Of a DNA stretch of 64,000 nucleotides, positions 1 through 7,671 are shown one piece after another. The position numbers and the translations under genes were made by a program. The notes below the pieces were generated by a model. It did no database searches. It saw only the letters and a program-made list of their open reading frames with translations, and was not told the DNA's origin. The stretch lies in contig CAYPVK010000003.1 in assembly GCA_964414185.1 (NCBI GenBank), positions 62,001 through 126,000 of the forward strand, in the 5' to 3' direction. The stretch's first letter is position 1. Each line of letters starts with the position of its first letter. This DNA is from UBA7488 sp964414185. GTDB taxonomy: Bacteria; Pseudomonadota; Alphaproteobacteria; CAAHEQ01; UBA3637.

Positions 1-360
1 GAAGGTTCTATCGGCCTTGCCAAAGATATTTACGCGAATAAAGGGATTGAATTATATCAAAAAATGTTGTCTTTTATGGTGCCATGGAATCAGTTGGATA
101 TCGAAAAATTGGGGATATTTGCCGATTCTTTTGCAAAAGACGAAACGGCGTATAATTTGTTGCGCGTTTTTATGTCATCTTGGATTAGTGCGCGGGCAAA
201 AAAAGAATGCAGTATGTATAATTTGGCCGCCGAAGGATGGGTTGATTTATTTGATGAAATTAATCGTTCTTTCAATGAAGTCAATTATCTTTATACGGAT
301 AAAAAACAAACGATTATGAATGCTTTTTTTAAGATTTCACAAAGGTTGCAAAATGATTGA
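1..360 (+). CDS. holB: DNA polymerase III delta-prime subunit, C-terminal part (partial)
   Basis: This reading frame is already open at base 1 and ends at 360, so only the last 119 residues are present. The family member is a clamp-loader subunit that helps load the sliding clamp at replication forks. The visible part starts with a Gly-Ser-Ile-Gly segment, typical of the end of the AAA+ region, followed by an all-helical C-terminal domain. The stop overlaps the tatD start by eight bases, and holB-tatD neighbours are usual in Alphaproteobacteria, where metG often lies between them; it is absent here. Identification rests on position plus weak sequence resemblance, because the ATPase motifs lie outside the window. 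Confidence 0.65.
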   Translation, partial: EGSIGLAKDIYANKGIELYQKMLSFMVPWNQLDIEKLGIFADSFAKDETAYNLLRVFMSSWISARAKKECSMYNLAAEGWVDLFDEINRSFNEVNYLYTDKKQTIMNAFFKISQRLQND

Positions 361-1111
361 CAGTCATTGCCATATCGGTTTTGAAGAGTTAAAAGAAAAT
401 TTGCCCGAACTTGTTAGGCGTGCGAAAGAGCAGGGTGTTGATAAGATTTTGACAGTTGCGTGCACGCATGGGCAACTTTCTGATTTAAAAGAAATTTTAG
501 ATAAATATGATAATGTTTACGGCGCTTTTGGCATTCATCCCAATGAATCAAATATTTTAATTGACGCGGATGAATTGGCGCAAATTATTTCTTCACATCC
601 GAAAATTATCGGTATCGGGGAAACGGGTTTGGATTATCATTATGATTATGCGCCGATTGAAATGCAAAAGAAAAATTTTTCGACACATATTCAAGCTGCC
701 CGAATGCTTAATAAACCGCTGATTATCCATACACGTTCTGCTGATGCCGATACGATTGAAATTTTGAAAAATTCGGGGCAAAAGGGGTTTAGAGGTGTTT
801 TGCATTGTTTTACGGGCTCCCAAAAATTGGCCGAAACGGCATTGGAACTTGGATTTTATATTTCCGCTTCGGGCGTTATAACTTTTAAAAAATCAGAGGA
901 ATTAAGAGAAATTTTTAAAATTATTCCGCTTAATCGTTTATTGGTTGAAACGGATGCGCCGTATTTGGCACCCGTGCCGTTTCGCGGCCGACAAAATGAA
1001 CCGTCTTTTTTGCCGCACACATTGCGTGTTTTGGCCGATATTAAGGGAATCAAGCCCGAAAAGATGGAAGAAATTACCACACAAAATTTTAAAAATTTAT
1101 TCGGAGTATAA
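353..1111 (+). CDS. tatD: TatD family metal-dependent DNase
   Basis: A 252-residue protein of the usual TatD length. It is a cytoplasmic TIM-barrel metallohydrolase; family members are 3'-5' exonucleases on DNA or RNA and are linked to repair of oxidative damage. The metal-binding pattern is complete: DSHCH at residues 3-7, GIGETGLDYH near 90, IHTR near 125, HCFTGS near 151 and ETDAPYL near 200. The start at 353 is preferred over the longer frame at 320 because it places MIDSHCH at the very N-terminus, as in the family, and gives the common short stop/start overlap with holB. Confidence 0.93.
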   Translation: MIDSHCHIGFEELKENLPELVRRAKEQGVDKILTVACTHGQLSDLKEILDKYDNVYGAFGIHPNESNILIDADELAQIISSHPKIIGIGETGLDYHYDYAPIEMQKKNFSTHIQAARMLNKPLIIHTRSADADTIEILKNSGQKGFRGVLHCFTGSQKLAETALELGFYISASGVITFKKSEELREIFKIIPLNRLLVETDAPYLAPVPFRGRQNEPSFLPHTLRVLADIKGIKPEKMEEITTQNFKNLFGV

Positions 1112-2188
1112 ATGAAACGTTTTTTGTTTTTTTCTTGTATAATTTTTGTTTTTGTATGCTTTTATTTTGCGGGCGGTATTATTTACCAATATATGTATGA
1201 CAGGTTGATGCCGCGCAAAGCATGCCTGCACATTTGGCCGAATGATAAAAATAATCGTATATTTAAAACTGATGTATTTTTTAATCGTTTGAAAGAAGAA
1301 TTTTTAAAACGCGGATATGATTTGTCGACTCAAGATATAAATCCGATATACGAAAGCGATATAGTCCTGTATGTCAATGCTTGGGCACCTTTGCCGCCCG
1401 AAAACCATAAAGACAAATCGTATGTGTGGTTTTTGGAAACGCCGCCGGTGATACATTCGTTATACAAAAAGGAAAAACACCATTTATTTAAGAAAATTTT
1501 CACTTATGATAAAGATTTGGTTGATAACGAAAAGTATCATTATATGCAGCTGACTTACTCTTTCGATCCTTGGGAAGACGTGGATTTGAAACAAAAAACG
1601 GTTTTGGCGATGCAAGTTGCGAGAAATCATTATTATTCCAATCGTTTTTTATATCATGAACGGCGTAACTTGGTTAAATGGTTTGTTGAAAACCATCCGG
1701 AAGATTTTGAATTTTACGGAGAATATTGGGGCCCATACAAAAGCAAGATTAATCCCGAATCTCGAGCAGATTTTGACAGATGCAACAAAGGTTATACCCC
1801 AAATAAAAAAGATACGGTAAAAAAAGCTCGGTTTGTTTTTGCTTATGAAAATTGTTTGTCTGACAATTATGTTTCCGAAAAAATATGGGATGTCATGAAT
1901 GCCGGTTCCGTTCCGATTTATTTAGGAGCCGACAGCATTGAAACATATGTGCCGAAAGAATGCTTTATTAATAAAAAAGATTTTGACACTTATAAAAAAT
2001 TATACGATTATATAAAAAATATGTCGGATGAAAGATATTTGCAATATATTGATTGCATTAAAAATTTCATTACGCATCCAAAGAAAAAAAATGAAATAAC
2101 GGATATAAATTATATGGTTGATAATATGGTTAATGTTATTTTTGAAAATGAAAGTTTTGCGGATAAAGTTATAAATTATTTCAGATAA
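1112..2188 (+). CDS. Membrane-anchored GT10 family glycosyltransferase (alpha-1,3/4-fucosyltransferase-like)
   Basis: A 358-residue protein with one hydrophobic segment at about residues 4-26, followed by a soluble domain. The C-terminal half holds the GT10 donor-binding signature: FVFAYENCLSDNYVSEKIWD followed by a Gly-Ser-Val-Pro-Ile-Tyr-Leu-Gly stretch and, about ten residues later, a FINKKDF-like end. GT10 enzymes move fucose from GDP-fucose onto N-acetylglucosamine or glucose in surface glycans. The start is the first codon after the tatD stop. It is unusual to see this inside a tatD-metallohydrolase housekeeping cluster, which suggests an inserted gene. The fold is clear; donor and acceptor are inferred from the family only. 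Confidence 0.8.
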   Translation: MKRFLFFSCIIFVFVCFYFAGGIIYQYMYDRLMPRKACLHIWPNDKNNRIFKTDVFFNRLKEEFLKRGYDLSTQDINPIYESDIVLYVNAWAPLPPENHKDKSYVWFLETPPVIHSLYKKEKHHLFKKIFTYDKDLVDNEKYHYMQLTYSFDPWEDVDLKQKTVLAMQVARNHYYSNRFLYHERRNLVKWFVENHPEDFEFYGEYWGPYKSKINPESRADFDRCNKGYTPNKKDTVKKARFVFAYENCLSDNYVSEKIWDVMNAGSVPIYLGADSIETYVPKECFINKKDFDTYKKLYDYIKNMSDERYLQYIDCIKNFITHPKKKNEITDINYMVDNMVNVIFENESFADKVINYFR

Positions 2189-2195
2189 GGGAAAA

Positions 2196-2942
2196 ATGTT
2201 GAAAGTAACTATTTTAGGGGCCGGTGCGTCATATGGAGTTCCCAGCATTTCAAAAGGGTATGGAGATTGTGATCCGGCGACACCTGAAAATAATCGAACA
2301 CGATGCGGCTTGTTGGTGCAAACGGAACAAACAACGGTGTTGTTTGACACAGGTCCCGAAATCCGTTTGCAATTAATCAAGGCAGGGATAAAAAAAGTAG
2401 ATGCTGTTGTGTATACGCATTCTCATCAAGACCATATGGCCGGAGCAGGTGATTTGGTATCTTTGTTGAAAGATAAGTCGTTACCGGTTTACATCAGCAA
2501 GTATCACCAAGATAAATTTAAAGGGCTTGTCCCGTATCTGTTAAATTCGAACGGTTTGGAAATTCAAACAATTGAAGAATATAAGCCCTTTAAAATCAAA
2601 GAGTTGGAAATCATTCCTATATTACAATATCATGGAAAGGATTTTTCAATGGGTTTTAAAATAGGCAAATTCGCTTATTCAACGGATGTGTTGAAAATGG
2701 AACAAAAAGGGTTTAATTTATTGCGCGGTATTCAAACTTGGGTTTTGGGCGTTACCACACCGACAGTGAATTTTAAGCACGTTTGTTTGCCCGATGCGTT
2801 AAAATGGATTGAATATATCCGTCCTGACCGCGTTTATTTGACGCATATGGGGTCTCATATGGATTATAACACGCTTAAAAACGAATTGCCCGAATTTATT
2901 CGTCCCGGATATGATGGGTTCAGCTTTAATTGTGAGGTTTAA
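2196..2942 (+). CDS. MBL-fold metallo-hydrolase, PhnP-like
   Basis: A 248-residue metallo-beta-lactamase fold protein. The zinc motif THSHQDH lies near residues 78-84 and a late His occurs in LTHMGSH near 214. The N-terminal GAGASYGVP stretch is typical of the PhnP-like cyclic phosphodiesterase branch. In many Alphaproteobacteria such a gene directly follows tatD; here the GT10 gene separates them. The exact substrate is not visible from sequence; a cyclic phosphate diester is the family-based guess. Confidence 0.88.
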   Translation: MLKVTILGAGASYGVPSISKGYGDCDPATPENNRTRCGLLVQTEQTTVLFDTGPEIRLQLIKAGIKKVDAVVYTHSHQDHMAGAGDLVSLLKDKSLPVYISKYHQDKFKGLVPYLLNSNGLEIQTIEEYKPFKIKELEIIPILQYHGKDFSMGFKIGKFAYSTDVLKMEQKGFNLLRGIQTWVLGVTTPTVNFKHVCLPDALKWIEYIRPDRVYLTHMGSHMDYNTLKNELPEFIRPGYDGFSFNCEV

Positions 2943-3656
2943 GTGATTGATATTTATATGGTATTTGGACCGCCTGCTTCGGGGAAAAGTTCATTAATCA
3001 GCCATTTTGACGGGGAAAAAACAATTTCAACCGGCAATATTTTGCGCGCTATGGGATTGGCACAAAAAGATGGGACTTTGGTTGATGACAGGATTGTCAA
3101 TAAAATATTGATTGAAAATTTATACAACCGTTTAGATGCCGATTTTATTGTTTTGGACGGGTATCCGCGGCGTGAAGAGCAAGCTAAGTTTTTAAAATAT
3201 CTTGAAAAAACAGGTGTTGTCAAACTTAAAATGTTCTTAGAACTTTCTTGTTCGGATGAAAATGTTATTGACCGATCATGTAACAGGCTTGTATGTGATT
3301 GCGGCGCTTCATATCATCCGACATTAAAACCTGCCAAAATTGAAAATGAATGTGATAAGTGTCATGGGAAATTGCAAAAAAGGGAAGATGATACTCCGGA
3401 AACCATTAAACAAAGATTAAATATTTATCGTTCTCAATGCGATTCAATCAGGCCGTATTTCGAAAATATAAGGTATTCGGTTGATGTAAATGAAAATCCT
3501 ATGGAAAGTTTAAAAGAAGCAATGGCAATTATCAGGCGCAATATCCATGAAACAGGAAAAGATTTAATTATGCCGTTCAAAAAGCGTGTCTGTTGTCATA
3601 ATGCACGAATACAAAATTTGAATATATCAACTATGGAATCGAATTCGCGCACGTAA
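2943..3656 (+). CDS. Adenylate-kinase-like nucleoside monophosphate kinase with zinc lid
   Basis: A 237-residue P-loop kinase that starts at GTG directly after the previous stop, with GAGG seven bases upstream. Walker A is GPPASGKSS at residues 9-17, the NMP-binding STGNILR follows near 29, and LDGYPRR near 72 matches the adenylate kinase LDGFPR motif. The lid carries four Cys (CDCG and CDKC) that would bind zinc, as in Gram-positive adenylate kinases. Beyond about residue 210 there is an extra basic tail with no clear family match. It may phosphorylate AMP, or another NMP if the cell has a separate adk elsewhere. The gene ends 87 bases before the left phage junction. Confidence 0.8.
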   Translation: MIDIYMVFGPPASGKSSLISHFDGEKTISTGNILRAMGLAQKDGTLVDDRIVNKILIENLYNRLDADFIVLDGYPRREEQAKFLKYLEKTGVVKLKMFLELSCSDENVIDRSCNRLVCDCGASYHPTLKPAKIENECDKCHGKLQKREDDTPETIKQRLNIYRSQCDSIRPYFENIRYSVDVNENPMESLKEAMAIIRRNIHETGKDLIMPFKKRVCCHNARIQNLNISTMESNSRT

Positions 3657-3674
3657 AATTTCCGAAAGTTTTAC
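3653..3674 (+). terminator. Weak hairpin at the end of the NMP kinase gene
   Basis: Arms GTAAAATTT and AAAGTTTTAC face each other across CCG with one bulged base. The hairpin overlaps the stop codon of the upstream gene. There is no long U-tract, so this is a weak terminator candidate. Confidence 0.3.
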
Positions 3675-3742
3675 TTTAAAGAATATTGTAACTTGTTGAA
3701 AAGATATTGTAATTATTGCCGCCCTTCTTTTAAACATATATT

Positions 3743-3770
3743 AGTATTCATAATATAAAGTTTATCACAC
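3743..3770 (-). other. attL, hybrid dif-like Xer site
   Basis: Read on the minus strand it has an arm GTGTGATAAAC, centre TTTATA and arm TTATGAATACT (11+6+11). The centre and last arm are identical to attR; the first arm is brought in by the element. The last arm resembles the XerD side of the E. coli dif site. Confidence 0.75.
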
Positions 3771-3820
3771 TGATTAGTTAATGGTGTGTTAATTGAAATA
3801 CGTTAATTTTATTAAATTAT

Positions 3821-4096
3821 TTACTTTCCTGTGGTAAGATTTTTAATGTCTTTGAGGACATTTGATACATCTTTGTATTCTTTAAACCTGTCAATAAGAA
3901 GGTCCAGAACAACTTCTTTTTCGTCGCAGCCTGCAAGCTTAGCAACTTTTAAAGTTGTTTCGGGGCTTGGAGTGCTCCTTTTTTGAATAAAATTTGAAAT
4001 GGAAGCTCCGCTAATTCCGACAACCTTGGCTACTTGATTGTTTGAAGATATGTTGTGTTTCAGCTTGGCCAAATTTACATAAGTTTCAAAATCCAT
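3821..4096 (-). CDS. XRE-family helix-turn-helix repressor
   Basis: A 91-residue protein, all of it a small helical DNA-binding domain with a short C-terminal extension. Residues about 18-45 (NNQVAKVVGISGASISNFIQ) form the HTH. It is transcribed away from the rest of the phage genes, with the 4097-4293 divergent region between, which is the layout of a lysogeny repressor. No peptidase domain is present, so induction by RecA-stimulated self-cleavage is unlikely. A repeat of the attL arm lies 27 bases upstream of its start and may be its own operator or a Xer site. Confidence 0.82.
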   Translation of the reverse strand: MDFETYVNLAKLKHNISSNNQVAKVVGISGASISNFIQKRSTPSPETTLKVAKLAGCDEKEVVLDLLIDRFKEYKDVSNVLKDIKNLTTGK

Positions 4097-4122
4097 GTTT
4101 ATCCATCCTTTCTGTTGTAAAG

Positions 4123-4151
4123 GTGTGATAAACTTTTTTATTATGTGTATA
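4123..4151 (+). repeat. att-like repeat in the repressor promoter region
   Basis: The 11-base arm GTGTGATAAAC at 4123-4133 is identical to the element-derived arm of attL. It is followed by a seven-base T-rich spacer and TTATG. It is inverted relative to attL. It could be a Xer accessory site or a repressor operator. Confidence 0.55.
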
Positions 4152-4220
4152 GAAAGTGAGAGGCGACATATTTACGAAAAATGCTTAACAACTTTTTTAA
4201 TTATACCATAAAAATTTTTG

Positions 4221-4262
4221 TTGACAACTGTTTTTTTATTGGCTAATGGTGTATATGTACAC
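4221..4262 (+). promoter_or_regulatory. Putative early phage promoter with operator-like inverted repeat
   Basis: TTGACA at 4221-4226 is a perfect -35 box; the -10 is poor (TAATGG at 4244). Just downstream, GTGTA and TACAC (4249-4253 and 4258-4262) form a small inverted repeat. It lies between the divergent repressor and replication genes, where a switch promoter is expected. Confidence 0.45.
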
Positions 4263-4293
4263 TGAAAGACTAACAGTAAAACGAGAAAAGCTT

Positions 4294-5034
4294 ATGATGC
4301 CGCAGTTTACGCAAATACAATTACGAGTTTTAAAAGACAGGCGAGTTTCACCCCGTATGCGCGATGTTATGGGATTATTGCAATCAATGATGAATGAACA
4401 GGGCGTATGTTGGCCATCGTTCAATTATATAGCCGATTCGTTGGGAATTTCGCGGCGAATGGTTATCAATATAATCAACCAATTGGTTGAATTGAATTAT
4501 GTCATCAAAATGAAGCGCACAATCGAGGGGACGAACGAACAAACAAGCAATTATTATGCGATTAATAACAACTATGACGCAGGGTTGGCATTGCGCAAAA
4601 AGCGGGGTGGAAAACAGGCGCACAAGCTTGTGAATAAATCCGATTTCGGGGTGAAAAAAATTTCACCACCCCCTAGTGAAAAAAATTTCACCCCGAATCA
4701 AGTAGATATTTTTTTAACTAAATGCGCGCATACACGTGAGCGCGCGGGCGCGCGTGTACGCGCGAACGGGACTTTGCAAGTTGGATTTAATTGTTTTGAC
4801 CAGCTTGTATGGCGAGAGGTCGGAAACGTACTTGAAGAGCAGGGATTTAGTCTTCAAGGTCTTAAAATTGAAAAGAAACAAGACAAACATTACGTTATCC
4901 GGCCTTTCGAGATAAAAAACGAGGCGGCAAAGGACATCATAACTGCGGCGAATTTGGCTTTGCAGGAAATGAAAGGTCGAAAAATCGGGAAAATAACTAT
5001 ACCGCCGGAAATATCATTGCAGGAGGCGATTTAA
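4294..5034 (+). CDS. Phage replication-type winged-helix protein
   Basis: About 246 residues from the start at 4294. An in-frame ATG at 4246 would add 16 residues but lies inside the operator-like region, so 4294 is preferred; neither has a strong ribosome site. The N-terminal part (about residues 20-85) is a winged helix with SFNYIADSLGISRRMVINII as the recognition region, like the helix_turn_helix_36 domains found in phage and plasmid replication initiators. A low-complexity linker follows and then an unassigned C-terminal domain of about 80 residues. As first gene of the rightward operon, replication initiation is the likely role, but no rolling-circle endonuclease motif is visible. It could also be an early transcription activator. 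Confidence 0.6.
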   Translation: MMPQFTQIQLRVLKDRRVSPRMRDVMGLLQSMMNEQGVCWPSFNYIADSLGISRRMVINIINQLVELNYVIKMKRTIEGTNEQTSNYYAINNNYDAGLALRKKRGGKQAHKLVNKSDFGVKKISPPPSEKNFTPNQVDIFLTKCAHTRERAGARVRANGTLQVGFNCFDQLVWREVGNVLEEQGFSLQGLKIEKKQDKHYVIRPFEIKNEAAKDIITAANLALQEMKGRKIGKITIPPEISLQEAI

Positions 5035-5204
5035 TGGCAAAAAGAAAGTATTATTTTACGGTTACTATGGCTCCAGCGGGTCATTTTGTAGGCGATTTTG
5101 AAACGCTTGAAGCGGCTATGGGCTACTTGAGAAAAAACTTTAATATGAACTTAACGGGCATGGCAGAAATGTTTACCATTGTCAAAAAGGAATTCAAACA
5201 ATGA
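5034..5204 (+). CDS. Small phage protein, unknown function
   Basis: A 56-residue ORF starting one base inside the upstream stop (TAATG), with AGGAGG ten bases before it. It begins MAKRKYYFTVTMAPAG and ends KKEFKQ. It is soluble, mixed charge, with no recognised domain. The strong ribosome site and the four-base-type couplings on both sides make it a real gene. No function can be given. Confidence 0.75.
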   Translation: MAKRKYYFTVTMAPAGHFVGDFETLEAAMGYLRKNFNMNLTGMAEMFTIVKKEFKQ

Positions 5205-5545
5205 AAGAAGATTTTGCGCGGATGAAGTGCCCGGCGTGTGGAGCGGAAACGTTTATACGGATAAATAAAAACCGAATTTTATATACATATTGCCCTATGG
5301 GGCATCATTTGAAGTTGACGGCACAAGAAAGCCGCCAAGCAATCCCGGTTCTTACCACGGGCAAGCCATGGAACAATGGCATTTTATTTTTGTATCCACT
5401 AACGAAAGGAAAGCAAGACAATGGAACAAACAATGATGAACGAGTTGAAATTGGACGACGGGGAAATAGCGAATGTACCACCAATCAACGAGATGGAAAC
5501 ACAAGAGCAGATGGAACAAATACCACCGATTGGTGGAACGTTTGA
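5201..5545 (+). CDS. Small zinc-ribbon phage protein
   Basis: A 114-residue ORF with start overlapping the preceding stop. Residues 9-30 hold CPAC and, about 17 residues later, CPMGHH, which is a zinc-ribbon-like set of metal ligands. The C-terminal third (after about residue 73) is Asn/Thr/Asp-rich and overlaps the next gene by 125 bases in another frame, so its sequence may be dictated by that gene. The zinc module suggests nucleic acid binding. The function is otherwise unknown. Confidence 0.65.
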   Translation: MKEDFARMKCPACGAETFIRINKNRILYTYCPMGHHLKLTAQESRQAIPVLTTGKPWNNGILFLYPLTKGKQDNGTNNDERVEIGRRGNSECTTNQRDGNTRADGTNTTDWWNV

Positions 5546-5960
5546 GGCAGGTTTAAACGATATTATAACGCCTGATGATTTTTATAATGGATTTAAAAGT
5601 GTTTTTGCTTTTGCGGGAGAATATACATCGACACAAAGCTTGCCAATTCAAGCACATGAAGAGCAGGGCGCGCGGCGCACGTCGGACAAACTGTATGAAA
5701 TGGCTTTAAAATATCCTTTCTTGCGTTTTATGATTGATACAAAAACGTCATGGTTAGCAGACGTCAGTTTGATTAGTTTATTCGTTTATGGCAAAACAAA
5801 TGCCGTGTTAGAAGAAAAAACAGGTTACGGATTGAATAAAATAATTTTTGGGAGGTTGGGCAAATGGTTACCGAAGCGAAAAGGGTCGGGATTTTTGGCG
5901 CGTCTGGGTCTGGGAAAACGACCAAAGCAAGAACAATCATCAGAAGTACAAAAAGATTAA
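5421..5960 (+). CDS. Phage protein of unknown function upstream of the packaging ATPase
   Basis: A 179-residue ORF. The first 40 residues are acidic, Met/Gln/Pro-rich and probably disordered; the middle (about 40-125) looks folded, and the end is strongly basic (KRKGSGFLARLGLGKRP). A hydrophobic stretch near 112-125 (WLADVSLISLFVYG) could touch a membrane. The start at 5421 has a GGAAAG ribosome site at 5407; later Met codons at 5433 and 5493 are alternatives. Its end overlaps the ATPase by 97 bases. The position suggests a virion or packaging role, but nothing in the sequence proves it. Confidence 0.65.
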   Translation: MEQTMMNELKLDDGEIANVPPINEMETQEQMEQIPPIGGTFEAGLNDIITPDDFYNGFKSVFAFAGEYTSTQSLPIQAHEEQGARRTSDKLYEMALKYPFLRFMIDTKTSWLADVSLISLFVYGKTNAVLEEKTGYGLNKIIFGRLGKWLPKRKGSGFLARLGLGKRPKQEQSSEVQKD

Positions 5961-6517
5961 TCGTTTTTGACCCAAAAAGAGAATGGACACGGGAGGGGCA
6001 GAACTGGTTACCGGCATTTACGCCCGTTTCGTCATATGCCGAATTTGTTCGAATTCTTAAAAAGAAGTGGTCAAACAAGGGCGGTTTTCAGATTGTTTAT
6101 ACACCTCCCTTTGGATGTGAAAAAGAACATTTAAGCGCCATTGCAACGACCATATATGCCTATCAGGCGGGTTACAAGCGCGACCATATGGCTAAAATCA
6201 CATTGTTTGTTGATGAAGCACAAGAAGGTATCCCGTCAGGTACGGGCATGCGTAATCCCACGCATGGGGCGTTGTTAATTGCTCGTATGGGGCGCGATAG
6301 GGGCATTAATTTGATTATCGCAAGTCAACGCATTAATACTGTTGACATTGGGATTCGTGCCAATCTATCGGATTATTATATTTTTCGGTTAGGCGAATTA
6401 ACGGACATTAAGCTTGCGACGGATATTGTCCACGACAAAGCATTATTGCAAAAAATGGCGAATTTCCAATACTTTTGGAAAGATGAAACGGGGCAGATAA
6501 AATTTTTTGATAAATAA
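5864..6517 (+). CDS. Genome packaging ATPase (HerA/FtsK type, PM2/PRD1 P9-like)
   Basis: A 217-residue P-loop ATPase, close to the roughly 220 residues of packaging ATPases of membrane-containing tailless phages. Walker A is GASGSGKTT at about residues 10-18 and Walker B is ITLFVDEAQEG near 112-122. A sensor-like IIASQR follows near 156-161, as in A32-like enzymes. These proteins drive DNA through a vertex into a preformed capsid. The start at 5864 has a clear GGGAGG ribosome site although it lies 97 bases inside the previous gene. The next stable gene is the capsid protein, as expected for this phage type. Confidence 0.85.
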   Translation: MVTEAKRVGIFGASGSGKTTKARTIIRSTKRLIVFDPKREWTREGQNWLPAFTPVSSYAEFVRILKKKWSNKGGFQIVYTPPFGCEKEHLSAIATTIYAYQAGYKRDHMAKITLFVDEAQEGIPSGTGMRNPTHGALLIARMGRDRGINLIIASQRINTVDIGIRANLSDYYIFRLGELTDIKLATDIVHDKALLQKMANFQYFWKDETGQIKFFDK

Positions 6518-6526
6518 TGCATTTTT

Positions 6527-6554
6527 TTACATAACGTTATGTAACGTTACATAA
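6527..6554. promoter_or_regulatory. Two overlapping perfect 18-bp palindromes
   Basis: TTACATAACGTTATGTAA (6527-6544) and TTATGTAACGTTACATAA (6537-6554) are each fully self-complementary and share eight bases. Together they form three alternating ten-base units. They sit right after the packaging ATPase stop and before the capsid region, a natural place for a regulator of late genes. Confidence 0.6.
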
Positions 6555-6558
6555 GGTA

Positions 6559-6590
6559 GGGAAAAGGCGCTTTGCTTTTTCCCTTATTTT
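6559..6590 (+). terminator. Rho-independent terminator between ATPase and capsid regions
   Basis: A ten-base-pair stem (GGGAAAAGGC with GCTTTTTCCC, one G-U pair), loop GCTTT, followed by TTATTTTAT. It separates the early/packaging genes from the capsid genes. Confidence 0.75.
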
Positions 6591-6643
6591 ATGGTTTTGA
6601 TATTTGTGCAGATTTATTTTTTCAAAAACAACAGGAGTGCAAA

Positions 6644-6742
6644 ATGAAATCCAACTTAAAAATTTTCGCATTGACGACAATCGCAGTGATTGCGGGCATT
6701 GCTATTTATAACAAATACCAATCCAGTCAAAAAACAGCATAA
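6644..6742 (+). CDS. 32-residue membrane peptide of the virion gene cluster
   Basis: The ORF has AGGAG eight bases before the ATG and encodes a peptide with one hydrophobic helix (about residues 7-22, IFALTTIAVIAGIAIY) between charged ends. Tiny membrane proteins are a hallmark of phages with an internal lipid bilayer. It directly precedes the capsid gene. It is probably a virion membrane protein; a holin-like role cannot be excluded. Confidence 0.65.
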   Translation: MKSNLKIFALTTIAVIAGIAIYNKYQSSQKTA

Positions 6743-6755
6743 GTGAGGTAAAAAC

Positions 6756-7622
6756 ATGTCTCAATTAAAAAAGATTTTTGTCCACGACACGAAGCCCGTT
6801 ACAACTGGAGCCGTTTTAACGTTTAATATTCCGTCTTTTGACACAATTGACGACGTGATTTTACGCTTTACTAAATCCGGTGCAGCGGCAACCAAAGCCA
6901 ACATCATTTCATCGGTTGGAAAAGTAGCCTTGAATATCAACGGCGAACAAGTCATCAACTGTACAATCAGTGAGTTGTACGACGTTTTTGAAATGCTTGG
7001 CAACCAAGTACAAGAAACTGTTTTAATCAACGTTGTGTCATTGAATTTGGCGCGGCTTATGTTCAAGCTAAACCAAAACAAGGATTATTTTGCTTGGGGT
7101 TGTGCCAATATTCAAACGATTCAACTTCAGGTTTATTGCGGGACAACCGTAACTGATGTGACTGATTTAGAGGTATCGACCGAACGACGCAGTTTTAACA
7201 GTAATTTGGGTTCACTGATTAAAGTCATCAACTATCCCCAATCTATGTCATCAACTGGTATTTCATCGGTGGATACTTTGCCCCGCGATTCTAATGACGG
7301 TTATTTGGCTATCATGGCCAATACAGGTGGCGGCGTTATTTCACAAGGCGAATGCGTCGTAAATGGTAATACCATTATTGACCCAACAGCCAAGGCGGCA
7401 ATGGATTATGTTTGTCAGGTTCGCGGCTTTAAGCCACTGAGCAGGTATTATAATTATTTGTTTGCGGATGGTTCAAATCGTGGAGCATTGCCAATGAATG
7501 GTGTGACAGAATTGCGTTTAAAAACGTCTTTTACAACGGCGCCGACTGCCGGCACATATGATTTGTTGGCTATTTCAATTAAAAACATGCCTACAGCAAT
7601 GTTAACTGAAATTGCTGCTTAA
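6756..7622 (+). CDS. Major capsid protein candidate, double jelly-roll (PM2 P2-like)
   Basis: A 288-residue beta-rich protein without signal peptide or membrane helix, close to the 269 residues of PM2 P2. Recalled features of P2 that recur in order include an N-terminal strand pair with an Ile-Asp-Asp-Val-Ile-Leu-Arg stretch, LPRD near residue 175 opening the second barrel, and a late NGVTELRLKTSF strand before the last barrel edge. It has a good ribosome site (GTGAGG) and is followed by a strong hairpin, as often seen after abundantly expressed capsid genes. The call is by pattern and context (ATPase just upstream, membrane peptides downstream), not by alignment. Confidence 0.75.
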   Translation: MSQLKKIFVHDTKPVTTGAVLTFNIPSFDTIDDVILRFTKSGAAATKANIISSVGKVALNINGEQVINCTISELYDVFEMLGNQVQETVLINVVSLNLARLMFKLNQNKDYFAWGCANIQTIQLQVYCGTTVTDVTDLEVSTERRSFNSNLGSLIKVINYPQSMSSTGISSVDTLPRDSNDGYLAIMANTGGGVISQGECVVNGNTIIDPTAKAAMDYVCQVRGFKPLSRYYNYLFADGSNRGALPMNGVTELRLKTSFTTAPTAGTYDLLAISIKNMPTAMLTEIAA

Positions 7623-7633
7623 CTTAACAAAAG

Positions 7634-7652
7634 GGGCGGCAACGCCGCCCTT
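7634..7652 (+). terminator. GC-rich hairpin after the capsid gene
   Basis: GGGCGGC-AAC-GCCGCCC forms a seven-pair stem with a three-base loop but only TT follows. It may be an attenuator or an mRNA-stabilising hairpin that raises capsid over downstream expression rather than a full terminator. Confidence 0.55.
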
Positions 7653-7671
7653 ACATTAAAGAGGTGAAAGA

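Noticed and set aside
17..319. 100-residue ORF at the left edge
   Set aside because: Lies in another frame of the holB fragment, Cys/Trp-rich and without family features.
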